Virus record (IMG/VR): IMGVR_UViG_3300030012_002057 | Coordinates: 1-26,773 of that record | From: a virus | Direction: 5' to 3' (one strand) | Length of the DNA stretch: 26,773 bases | Program-made: the position numbers and the translations under genes | Shown here: one piece after another, positions 21,546 to 26,773 of the stretch | Position numbering within the stretch: the first letter of the stretch is position 1 | Layout: each line of letters begins with the position of its first letter | Notes under the pieces: generated by a model | Seen by the model: the letters and a program-made list of their open reading frames with translations, nothing else | What the model was told of the DNA's origin: nothing | Databases searched by the model: none

Positions 21546-22185
21546 CTCTGCTTGGGCCTTTTGGAGTTGCCTTCTTTGGTCGAGGGAAGATTCCTTGCCA
21601 TTGGTTGGCGATAGCGATTTGTATTGCTTCGATTGCTTGTTGTTCATCTCCGTTTGTTTCGTTGTGTAGTTTATGGAGCGCAGCCAATTCACCGCGCCGG
21701 GTGTACTTCTTAATTTTTCGTTCTCTACGGTCTTCTTTCCATTCGCTCCAAATATCTGCGAATCGTTCGGAATCCCAAGGGAGGACGATCGCCTCTTCTT
21801 TAGATTGTTCTTTTACTTGTTCTTTAGTTGTATTAATAGAGGTACTATTCTTTCGGGCTGCCGGAAACTTTTTTACGGTCTGCCCGTAAGATTCTTTCCC
21901 CCTGCCCGTAAATATTTTACGGTCTGCCTGATAGGTTACCTTCCTTCTGCGTCCGTCGAACTCGATTTTAATAAACCCCATACCCTCCAATTTCTTGAGG
22001 GCTTTTGAGATCGTAGGCCGGGAAACCTTGTACTCTTCCTGTATGGTGTCGTTGGACTTGTAGAAGGCTTTCCCTTCGCCCGTGAACGAGTCGATTTCAG
22101 CCAGGAGGGCTTTCTCGGTGAGGCTAAGTTCCTTGTTTAGCCAAACTTCCTTCGGGATCCATACCCCTTTGAATTCTCTTTCCAT
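21508..22185 (-). CDS. Winged-helix replication initiator-like protein
   Basis: The product is 225 residues, MEREFKGVWIPKEVWLNKEL onward. Residues about 20-85 form a winged-helix domain (LTEKALLAEIDSFTGEGKAF, YKSNDTIQEEYKVSRPTISK, ALKKLEGMGFIKIEFDGRRR), as in phage replisome organisers. After a charged linker (about 90-135), residues about 140-205 (FADIWSEWKEDRRERKIKKY, IAIANQWQGIFPRPKK) look like the C-terminal part of these replication proteins. It should bind the phage origin and recruit host replication proteins; no phage DNA polymerase is present. The start lies 12 bases past a terminator T run, with a CATCTTTG box adjacent to the ATG. Confidence 0.82.
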   Translation of the reverse strand: MEREFKGVWIPKEVWLNKELSLTEKALLAEIDSFTGEGKAFYKSNDTIQEEYKVSRPTISKALKKLEGMGFIKIEFDGRRRKVTYQADRKIFTGRGKESYGQTVKKFPAARKNSTSINTTKEQVKEQSKEEAIVLPWDSERFADIWSEWKEDRRERKIKKYTRRGELAALHKLHNETNGDEQQAIEAIQIAIANQWQGIFPRPKKATPKGPSRDELNNYIRNGII

Positions 22186-22197
22186 TGCTCAAAGATG

Positions 22198-22223
22198 AAA
22201 AAAAAGGGGGCTAAACCCCCCCC
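22198..22223 (-). terminator. Intrinsic terminator overlapping the stop of the 71-residue gene
   Basis: On the minus strand a GGGGGGGG run (22223-22216) and CCCCC (22210-22206) form a stem with loop TTTAG, followed by eight T (22205-22198). The stop codon TAG (22213-22211) lies in the loop. It separates the early block from the replication block. Confidence 0.88.
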
Positions 22224-22426
22224 TCTTTCTCACACAGTAAAACCTCTTCGACGATTTCGGCGTAGTTGGCTCCGGTTTGATCGCTTATCTCTGGAATGTG
22301 CTTGAGCATATTCCGAGGGCGCAAACTGCACCAACTTCGAACCGTCGCTCCGGTTACTTCCAGTTGGTAGGCTGCCTTTTCGAGTGATCCGTAGTTGCGG
22401 ACAAGAAACAGTTTAATATTATTCAT
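22211..22426 (-). CDS. Cro/CI-like small helix-turn-helix protein
   Basis: The product is 71 residues, MNNIKLFLVRNYGSLEKAAY onward. SLEKAAYQLEVTGATVRSWC (about 14-33) is a helix-turn-helix like those of small phage repressors, followed by a helical tail. No operator pair is evident. It is the last gene of the early block, and its 3' end forms a terminator. A regulator of early or replication genes is likely; without an integrase or a clear lysogeny switch, Cro-like control is more probable than lysogenic repression. Confidence 0.7.
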   Translation of the reverse strand: MNNIKLFLVRNYGSLEKAAYQLEVTGATVRSWCSLRPRNMLKHIPEISDQTGANYAEIVEEVLLCEKEGGV

Positions 22427-22703
22427 AGCGTTCGAATTTAAATGCGCCCCAAAGGAACGACTTCTTAACTACCACCCGCTTCGGTAAAACGCCGTTAGAA
22501 GCGTTTTGAGGGGTCTTCTTTGCGTTTTCTACGTTCGCGATAGGGGTAGCCTTATCCGGTTTTATTTCGCCGCGTTTTTTGCGCTCTTGTGCGATTACGT
22601 TAAAAACAAGTTGACGGCTGCAGTTGTACTGCTTTGCCATCGTTGCAACTTTGGCGTTAGGATGCTTGCGCAGATATGCGCGTATTTTTGCGCTCTTGCT
22701 CAT
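22419..22703 (-). CDS. Small helix-turn-helix protein
   Basis: The product is 94 residues, MSKSAKIRAYLRKHPNAKVA onward. The first 40 residues contain TMAKQYNCSRQLVFNVIAQE, a helix-turn-helix of the sigma-region-4/transposase type. The remainder is basic and probably disordered (NAKKTPQNASNGVLPKRVVV) and ends FLWGAFKFERYE. It overlaps the 71-residue gene by 8 bases and the upstream gene as ATGA. It is probably a DNA-binding regulator or accessory replication protein; the target is unknown. Confidence 0.7.
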   Translation of the reverse strand: MSKSAKIRAYLRKHPNAKVATMAKQYNCSRQLVFNVIAQERKKRGEIKPDKATPIANVENAKKTPQNASNGVLPKRVVVKKSFLWGAFKFERYE

Positions 22704-23086
22704 AGCTTGGAGATTAAGGTGTCCCGTAACTTAATGAGCCATTCCGCCGCCTCGATAATCTTCTCCGGATCGCCGCTTTCCCGGTCGATGGCGTGACCAA
22801 TTGCCCAAGAAGCGGTAATTCGCTTCGTCTTTTCTGGGTCTTCTTTGTAGCCGCCTCCGCCGCCTTTGTTCGCATATCCCGCTTTATCGAGCTTCAAGCG
22901 GTCGCCGTACTTGCCCGGCGTGACGGTATACTCTACTTCGTCGCCGACGTTCCAACGGTCGATGGTCTTCGAGTTGACCTCGCCGGAGGTACCGTCTTCG
23001 AGACCTATCTCGAATTTAAACATCGTGCCGTTACGGCCTTCCCACGTGCCATTCGGTTGAATGGACTTGATTTTAGATTGTCCCAT
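22700..23086 (-). CDS. OB-fold-like protein, possible single-stranded DNA-binding role
   Basis: The product is 128 residues, MGQSKIKSIQPNGTWEGRNG onward. Residues about 1-65 show the strand pattern of a small OB-like barrel (MFKFEIGLEDGTSGEVNSKT, then WNVGDEVEYTVTPGKYGDRL), a Gly-rich linker follows (GGGGGYKEDPEK), and residues about 85-128 are helical (ASWAIGHAIDRESGDPEKII, EAAEWLIKLRDTLISKL). Such proteins in Bacteroidota phages lie in replication/recombination blocks and are thought to bind single-stranded DNA. The acidic C-terminal tip typical of SSB is absent. Function is inferred. Confidence 0.65.
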   Translation of the reverse strand: MGQSKIKSIQPNGTWEGRNGTMFKFEIGLEDGTSGEVNSKTIDRWNVGDEVEYTVTPGKYGDRLKLDKAGYANKGGGGGYKEDPEKTKRITASWAIGHAIDRESGDPEKIIEAAEWLIKLRDTLISKL

Positions 23087-23103
23087 TTTGTTTGGTTTTG
23101 GGG

Positions 23104-23283
23104 TTAAACATTTCGTTTTCTAAAATGACGAACGAGATCCGCCGCAAGATTATCTATCAACCGGCGGAAGCGTTCCTCTTCTGCGCGTTCTTCTTGCCAT
23201 TGGTTGAAGTTCTCCGTTGGGCAGACGTGAACGCTGCTCTTAACGCATACGGGTTTTACCCATTGCTTTTTTTCTAAATTCAT
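23104..23283 (-). CDS. Small early protein, unknown
   Basis: From ATG 23283 the product is 59 residues, MNLEKKQWVKPVCVKSSVHV onward; a longer TTG reading from 23328 is less likely. It has two Cys (PVCVKSSVHVCPTENF), a charged helix (EERAEEERFRRLIDNLAADL) and a basic end. It overlaps the 57-residue gene by 44 bases. No known family is recognised, and there is no membrane segment. It lies between the OB-like gene and the 57-residue gene in the early block. Confidence 0.55.
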   Translation of the reverse strand: MNLEKKQWVKPVCVKSSVHVCPTENFNQWQEERAEEERFRRLIDNLAADLVRHFRKRNV

Positions 23284-23413
23284 TGTTAATGTATCGTTCA
23301 AGGTTCGTAATTGAGGATTGGACTTCAAAGAGAAGGCGGTCTATCTCTTCGCCTTCAAACTCCTTTTGCGCCCATCCGTAAAACTTCTGCACGTCTTCGC
23401 GTAGTTGTTCCAT
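23240..23413 (-). CDS. 57-residue early protein, unknown
   Basis: ATG 23413 shares a base with the upstream stop (TAATG) and the frame ends at 23240. It reads MEQLREDVQKFYGWAQKEFE, then GEEIDRLLFEVQSSITNLER and YINNEFRKKAMGKTRMR. It is helical and amphipathic, with an acidic first half and a basic end, and no membrane segment. The clean stop-start overlap makes it a convincing gene despite its size. Both this and the next gene upstream start with MEQL, though they otherwise look unrelated. Confidence 0.65.
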   Translation of the reverse strand: MEQLREDVQKFYGWAQKEFEGEEIDRLLFEVQSSITNLERYINNEFRKKAMGKTRMR

Positions 23414-23688
23414 TACAGTATACGGGTTTGGAGGTCGTACTTCAGTTTTTTCATATCGATATCGAGGTAGTCCGAGAAGTGAATCTCGCTGATGTCGATT
23501 TTGCTTCTTCCCGCTTTGCAGAGAAAGACGCGCTCGATAGTAATTGGGGTAAAGTCCGGGCCGTGAAGCTCGCAGTTCTTGGACTGTCCTTCCAAGGTAG
23601 GTTGGTCGTATTGCTTACGACGGAAGTAGACCTCTAACGTCATTGAGTCGATAAGGCCAACGTGTACAGATTCGAGTAGTTGTTCCAT
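23413..23688 (-). CDS. 91-residue early protein, unknown
   Basis: ATG at 23688 gives MEQLLESVHVGLIDSMTLEV and so on, with FLCKAGRSKIDISEIHFSDY and DIDMKKLKYDLQTRIL. Mixed alpha/beta; no membrane segment or recognised motif. It is the first gene after the holin terminator and therefore probably the first of the early transcript. It is coupled to the 57-residue gene by TAATG. An early host-interaction or regulatory protein is possible, but nothing in the sequence shows this. Confidence 0.65.
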   Translation of the reverse strand: MEQLLESVHVGLIDSMTLEVYFRRKQYDQPTLEGQSKNCELHGPDFTPITIERVFLCKAGRSKIDISEIHFSDYLDIDMKKLKYDLQTRIL

Positions 23689-23758
23689 TGTTTAAATCGT
23701 TTGTTGAGGCAATGTTCAAACAAAAATTCCTTAAATCCAAATTTTCTTTTAAAATGTC
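23689..23758 (-). promoter_or_regulatory. AT-rich leader, likely start of the early transcript
   Basis: Between the holin terminator and the ATG at 23688 lie 70 AT-rich bases with several TTTG words (minus strand: AAAATTTGGATTTAAGG, then TTTTTGTTTGAACATTG). No TTTG/TAnnTTTG pair has the correct spacing, so this is a candidate promoter region by position only. The AT-richness would also suit an origin, but I see no repeats. Confidence 0.3.
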
Positions 23759-23793
23759 AAAAAAAAAGAGGGAAGCCCCGTTGAGCCTCCCTC
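23759..23793 (-). terminator. Intrinsic terminator after the holin gene
   Basis: On the minus strand GAGGGAGGCTC (23793-23783) pairs over 11 positions (two of them G-T) with GGGCTTCCCTC (23778-23768), followed by nine T (23767-23759). It ends the lysis operon about 55 bases after the holin stop. Confidence 0.9.
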
Positions 23794-23846
23794 CCATCAA
23801 ACGATAAACTGATACAACCAGAACAAACTGGAGTGCGAATATACCT

Positions 23847-24275
23847 CTACTTCTGAGAAGAACCAAAGTAATAGTTAACCACTTGCCCCACGAGCGTACC
23901 CTCTGCGAATCCGAGAATGTGAAAGAAGATCTCTTTGTCCTCAACGCCGGACTTCGCCCATACGACCATAGTGATGCCGATGATCATCGCAGCCATCCCC
24001 ACAAACGACTGCATCCAATCGCGCTTTTTCAAAACGCGAACCATCTCCACTTCCCTTTCCCGTGCGCTTGCCCGATCCGCGTTCTCGTATTCTGCGAGCA
24101 TCAGCCGCGCTTGCTTCTTCTCTTCTTCGCTTTCCGTAGTTGCGTCAATTAACGCGCCTATAGCCTTCAAAGCGTCGCCTCCTGGCACTACGTCGCCGAT
24201 AGCCTCGAAAGCCTTTGGAGCTTTGTTTCGAAACCACGCTCCGAGCTTGGTATTCTTTAGTGGAGTTCGTGACAT
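23847..24275 (-). CDS. Holin-like membrane protein
   Basis: The product is 142 residues. The first half is soluble and helical (LGAWFRNKAPKAFEAIGDVV, PGGDALKAIGALIDATTESE) with a charged helix (EYENADRASAREREVEMVRV). The second half has two hydrophobic stretches: MQSFVGMAAMIIGITMVVWA (about 88-107) and IFFHILGFAEGTLVGQVVNY (about 116-135). This matches the 3-TM holin-type family seen in phages and gene transfer agents. It would form the membrane lesion releasing or activating the lysis enzyme. It is the last gene of the lysis cluster and ends at a terminator. Its start overlaps the phosphoesterase end by 19 bases. Confidence 0.8.
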   Translation of the reverse strand: MSRTPLKNTKLGAWFRNKAPKAFEAIGDVVPGGDALKAIGALIDATTESEEEKKQARLMLAEYENADRASAREREVEMVRVLKKRDWMQSFVGMAAMIIGITMVVWAKSGVEDKEIFFHILGFAEGTLVGQVVNYYFGSSQK

Positions 24276-25102
24276 TGTATCGCGTATTCTTTGCCTTGTG
24301 GCTTAATGGTAAACCGCCATCCACCGAGGCGAGGGGTAGAGAATCCCTTCTCAACCTCCCAACCAATAGAGCGGTCTTTCTTTTTGTACGATCCGGTCTG
24401 CACTACGTGAACCGTTTCTTGTGAGTGGTTGAAGTTGTTCGTAAGGACGTCGCGCATTACCGGGTGATACCATTTTTGGTGAGTGTGGCCCCGTGCAATG
24501 ATTCGCGCCTGCGGGTAGTCCTTCATATCTATATCGACATTTAGAACGCCTTTAGAACGCTTCGCGTTGCCTCCGTAACCGTGATGGTAATGCAGCGGAT
24601 ACGAACGGCGTGTACCCTGGCCTTTGCGGTCGCACTTGAGAATGACCCACCCCGCGTAATACCCTGCAACTACGTCGCCTCCTTTTGCGTTTAAGAGAGC
24701 CACGATGCGTTGGGTACAATCTACCCCGTGCCGCTTAGTTATGTTGGTCTCGTGGTTACCCATCGAGATAAGTTTAATAACGTCCTTGTACGGTTCGAGT
24801 TTATCGGCGCAGTCCTTCAAGACCTCATCGATATATGCCATCTTTTTAAGCTCTGGCCGCAACGAGTCGTAATTTCCGCGTGGATCTCTGGGCATCTGCA
24901 TCAAGTCCATTAGGTCGCCTAAAATGAAAACCGACGCTCCTTCTTCTTGTGCCATCTGTAGATGTTTGAAGAATAACCGCCGGTCGCATTTTACGGAGTC
25001 GAAGTGAACATCCGAAAGGAGATATATCGCTTTCTCATCTTTCGCGTTTTCGAAAGAGAGCGGGAGAATATGTATATCCCGGTCTTTTGTCAATAAACCC
25101 AT
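24257..25102 (-). CDS. Calcineurin-like metallophosphoesterase
   Basis: The product is 281 residues with the five phosphoesterase motifs: SDVHFD (Asp31, His33), LGDLMD (Asp63), GNHE (115-118), LHYHHGYGG (about 170-178) and GHTH (205-208). The di-metal site looks complete. It overlaps the endolysin gene by 13 bases and the holin gene by 19 bases, so it is expressed with the lysis genes. The substrate cannot be told: phosphodiesters in nucleotides, DNA or a cell-surface polymer are all possible. In phages such proteins have been linked to nucleotide signals and DNA metabolism, while its location here hints at a late role. Confidence 0.88.
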   Translation of the reverse strand: MGLLTKDRDIHILPLSFENAKDEKAIYLLSDVHFDSVKCDRRLFFKHLQMAQEEGASVFILGDLMDLMQMPRDPRGNYDSLRPELKKMAYIDEVLKDCADKLEPYKDVIKLISMGNHETNITKRHGVDCTQRIVALLNAKGGDVVAGYYAGWVILKCDRKGQGTRRSYPLHYHHGYGGNAKRSKGVLNVDIDMKDYPQARIIARGHTHQKWYHPVMRDVLTNNFNHSQETVHVVQTGSYKKKDRSIGWEVEKGFSTPRLGGWRFTIKPQGKEYAIQCHELH

Positions 25103-25458
25103 ATACGGTGTTGAGGTTTGTTTGTGTCGAGGTCTACGTGTATAAAGTTCGGCGCGATTCCTATTCTCGTGAACCCCACTTCCTGGAGCGCGTCGAGGAT
25201 GATAAATCGGCTCCGGCTGTCCGTGCAGAAGATATCCGCTGCTAAACCTAAAAGGTGAGAAGAGTTCCTCGAAGCGTTATAACCCTGCTTTATTAACGAT
25301 TGATTGTGAGCAACACTTCGAAAGCCCGAGGTTATAACAAACGGAATCCCGGCGCAATCTCGAGCCTCATCCAACATAGCGAGAAAGTCCAGATCCATCA
25401 TCTCCCCGCTGCCGGCTTGGTCGGGGGAATCGAACTCGTCGAAGGTAAAGTATCTCAT
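25090..25458 (-). CDS. Peptidase M15-family endolysin
   Basis: The product is 122 residues, MRYFTFDEFDSPDQAGSGEM onward. The zinc peptidase motifs are present: SGFRSVAHN (44-52), SSHLLGLAADI (66-76, with His68 and Asp75 as ligands) and FIHVDLD (105-111, His107). This type cleaves peptide cross-links of the cell wall and serves as endolysin in many Bacteroidota phages. There is no signal peptide, so a holin is needed for access; one lies two genes downstream. Its start overlaps the coiled-coil gene stop as ATGA. Confidence 0.9.
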   Translation of the reverse strand: MRYFTFDEFDSPDQAGSGEMMDLDFLAMLDEARDCAGIPFVITSGFRSVAHNQSLIKQGYNASRNSSHLLGLAADIFCTDSRSRFIILDALQEVGFTRIGIAPNFIHVDLDTNKPQHRIWVY

Positions 25459-25655
25459 TTCTCCGCGAGCATTAATTCGATTTTGTGGACGGCCTTAACT
25501 ACCTCCTTCATCATCTCTTTTAATTCGTCCTTGTCGGACTCTACGCGGATAATACGCCCCTTCAACTTCTCAATCTCGCGGTTTAGGTTTACCCATACCG
25601 CTACTATTGCGATTGCGCTTGGAAGGAGTAGGAACGTTATTTCTGTCGAGGTCAT
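25455..25655 (-). CDS. Small membrane-anchored coiled-coil protein (lysis-associated)
   Basis: The product is 66 residues: an N-terminal membrane segment (FLLLPSAIAIVAVWVNL, about 8-24), then a charged coiled coil (LKGRIIRVESDKDELKEMMK and following). This layout, one membrane span plus a periplasm-sized coil, is seen in inner-membrane spanins and in small holin-like proteins. It is coupled to the endolysin gene by ATGA, and a lysis role is likely by context. No matching outer-membrane lipoprotein partner is seen. Confidence 0.7.
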   Translation of the reverse strand: MTSTEITFLLLPSAIAIVAVWVNLNREIEKLKGRIIRVESDKDELKEMMKEVVKAVHKIELMLAEK

Positions 25656-25700
25656 CGAGAAACTTTTTCAGTAGGGTTATATTCTCTTTTCGGCTTTTTC

Positions 25701-26264
25701 TCATCCGAAGTATGCTTTCAAATCTACGGGCAGAGGGTAGGTAGTGCCTCCGCTTATCGTCATTCCGCTTTGGAAATAGTCCGCAGGCTGTGGCAACATA
25801 TCCGCTCCCGTGTTACTGTTGTACTCCGGGAACAACGAGAGGTTATTGCAGAGGTACTTGTAAAGGCGATACGAGTAGAACTGGGCGTTCTGTCGCGCTC
25901 TTTCTACCTCTCGGTGTAAATCGTCCGGGCTAATCGCTTGCGTGTCTTCTGAGACCCTTAAAACGAGCGAGCCGTTATCCATCTTCACGTACAGCGAAGG
26001 GATAAGCTCCACCATCGTCCACCAGAGCGTTGCTTTACGAACGTAGGAATCCATCAACGTAGCGTAATCGCCCGACAAAGAAGAACCGGAAATATCGCTC
26101 TTTAGCTTGTTCAGTAGATCCGTTCCCAAATAGAGTTGAATATACTTGTCTTGTGCGAGGATGATAGACGGAACGAGGTACGCGTCCTCAATGCTTCCGT
26201 TAATATTTGTAATCCGCTTAATGTAGTCCGGATTAACGAAAAGGACTTCTGCTGTTAGTGCCAT
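25701..26264 (-). CDS. Head-tail connector protein (DUF6712/gp6-like)
   Basis: The product is 187 residues, MALTAEVLFVNPDYIKRITN onward. SIEDAYLVPSIILAQDKYIQ, then LYLGTDLLNKLKSDISGSSL, and the helical LMDSYVRKATLWWTMVELIP and RARQNAQFYSYRLYKYLCNN match the connector/adaptor family often placed directly after the portal in Bacteroidota phages. It forms a ring below the portal that joins head to neck. The ATG is immediately next to the portal stop. The position agrees with the circular joining of the two portal pieces. Confidence 0.8.
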   Translation of the reverse strand: MALTAEVLFVNPDYIKRITNINGSIEDAYLVPSIILAQDKYIQLYLGTDLLNKLKSDISGSSLSGDYATLMDSYVRKATLWWTMVELIPSLYVKMDNGSLVLRVSEDTQAISPDDLHREVERARQNAQFYSYRLYKYLCNNLSLFPEYNSNTGADMLPQPADYFQSGMTISGGTTYPLPVDLKAYFG

Positions 26265-26773
26265 TTATCGTGGGTTTAAATAGCCGTTATTTGGCATATC
26301 GGTGGGGCGTGTTGCAACTCGGCGATCATTTTCCTCGAGACGCTTTGCGCCGACTCCGGCCTCTCGAATGACTTTCTTCGCTTGGTTTACGGAAATCTTC
26401 TTGTTGTTCTTGCGGAGGTATGTATGTCGCTTCCAAAAATGCCGGCAATTAGGCCCGCCTTTGTAGAGCCATATCGAGTAAGTATCGGTTCCATTCGGCC
26501 CGAAGCCTCTATTAACTGCACGGTCGCCCGCCGCGATTATATCCTCGTAACGGTAAACCCTGCGGGCTGACATCATTTTCTTGCAAAAATCCCGCTGCGG
26601 GTTTGGATCCCCGGCGTAAACGTATCGAACCTTAATAAGTTCGGTATCTTGTTCGCTTTCTCCTGCCGTGGGGCGGCTGCCTTCCGGAACGATGGCGCGA
26701 GCAAAAGCCCACAGCGCGTCCCGCTTTTCTTCGAGGTCGTAATCAACCGCAACCTCTTCGATGAGTTCCCAAT
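26265..26773 (-). CDS. Portal protein, C-terminal part (continues from the left window end)
   Basis: The frame is open from the right edge, so the visible ATG at 26576 is internal. It reads WELIEEVAVDYDLEEKRDAL, then SEQDTELIKVRYVYAGDPNP, FCKKMMSARRVYRYEDI, FGPNGTDTYSIWLYKGGPNC and RHFWKRHTYLRKNNKKISVN, ending PTDMPNNGYLNPR. I recognise this as the C-terminal extension of portals in Bacteroidota phages, with a conserved Cys/His pattern. Joined to the left-end portal (codon shared by base 1 and bases 26773-26772) the frame stays open. Its role beyond the channel is unknown; the extension may close the portal or bind DNA. Start and middle lie in the entry at 1-1300. Confidence 0.85.
   Translation of the reverse strand, partial: WELIEEVAVDYDLEEKRDALWAFARAIVPEGSRPTAGESEQDTELIKVRYVYAGDPNPQRDFCKKMMSARRVYRYEDIIAAGDRAVNRGFGPNGTDTYSIWLYKGGPNCRHFWKRHTYLRKNNKKISVNQAKKVIREAGVGAKRLEENDRRVATRPTDMPNNGYLNPR

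Noticed and set aside
23615-23944. 109-codon minus-strand frame running from inside the holin gene across the terminator
   Set aside because: It crosses the strong terminator at 23759-23793 and overlaps two better genes in another frame; its sequence is basic and Arg/Leu-rich without a protein-like pattern.
26265-26576. Separate 103-residue gene starting at ATG 26576
   Set aside because: The frame remains open to the window end, and the upstream residues (FCKKMMSARRVYRYEDI) belong to the same conserved domain, so the ATG is internal.
1-26773. Prophage with integration genes
   Set aside because: No integrase, excisionase, attachment-site repeat or flanking host gene is visible, and the ends join within a phage gene.
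1-26773. tRNA genes, CRISPR arrays or insertion sequences
   Set aside because: I saw no cloverleaf-like segment in the short intergenic gaps, no regularly spaced repeats and no transposase; this was by eye only.

Overview
This window looks like the complete genome of a small tailed phage of the Bacteroidota, opened inside its portal gene. Two things indicate a complete circle. The left-edge portal fragment and the right-edge open frame join in the same codon phase, and the joined gene is exactly 603 codons. The host assignment rests on two near-perfect Bacteroidota-type promoters (TTTG, 19-21 bases, TAnnTTTG), A-rich leaders without Shine-Dalgarno sites, and protein sequences typical of Bacteroidota phages and prophages. 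Every supported gene is on the minus strand. Genes are packed with ATGA/TAATG stop-start overlaps, and no stretch over 300 bases lacks a gene. I see no integrase, tRNA, DNA polymerase or CRISPR array.

In the direction of transcription (right to left, then around the circle) the layout is as follows. (1) Positions 23.7-22.2 kb: small early proteins, an OB-fold-like protein and two helix-turn-helix proteins, ending in a terminator. (2) Positions 22.2-17.7 kb: a winged-helix replication initiator, a NinG-like nuclease, a sigma-like factor, a zinc-ribbon-like protein, a cytosine-5 DNA methyltransferase with a long second open frame inside it, a ParB-like protein and the small terminase. (3) Positions 17.7-15.9 kb: the large terminase between two tiny genes, each with its own promoter and terminator and nearly the same 5' leader. 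(4) Positions 15.9-5.4 kb: a tail assembly chaperone with a -1 frameshift site, a long fibre protein, an RCC1-like fibre protein, connector and tail proteins, and the tape measure. (5) Positions 5.4 kb to 1 and then 26.77-25.7 kb: a multidomain prohead protease, scaffold, major capsid, probable tail tube, a small protein, the portal and a head-tail connector. (6) Positions 25.7-23.8 kb: a membrane/coiled-coil protein, an M15 peptidase endolysin, a metallophosphoesterase and a holin, closed by a terminator.

The structural order is unusual, because tail genes and tape measure come before protease, capsid and portal. Terminators and hairpins next to the capsid and tail-tube genes, around the terminase and after the holin divide one-directional transcription into blocks. 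The points most worth following up are the circular closure, the paired promoter-small ORF-terminator cassettes around terL, the second frame inside the methyltransferase, and the frameshifting chaperone.
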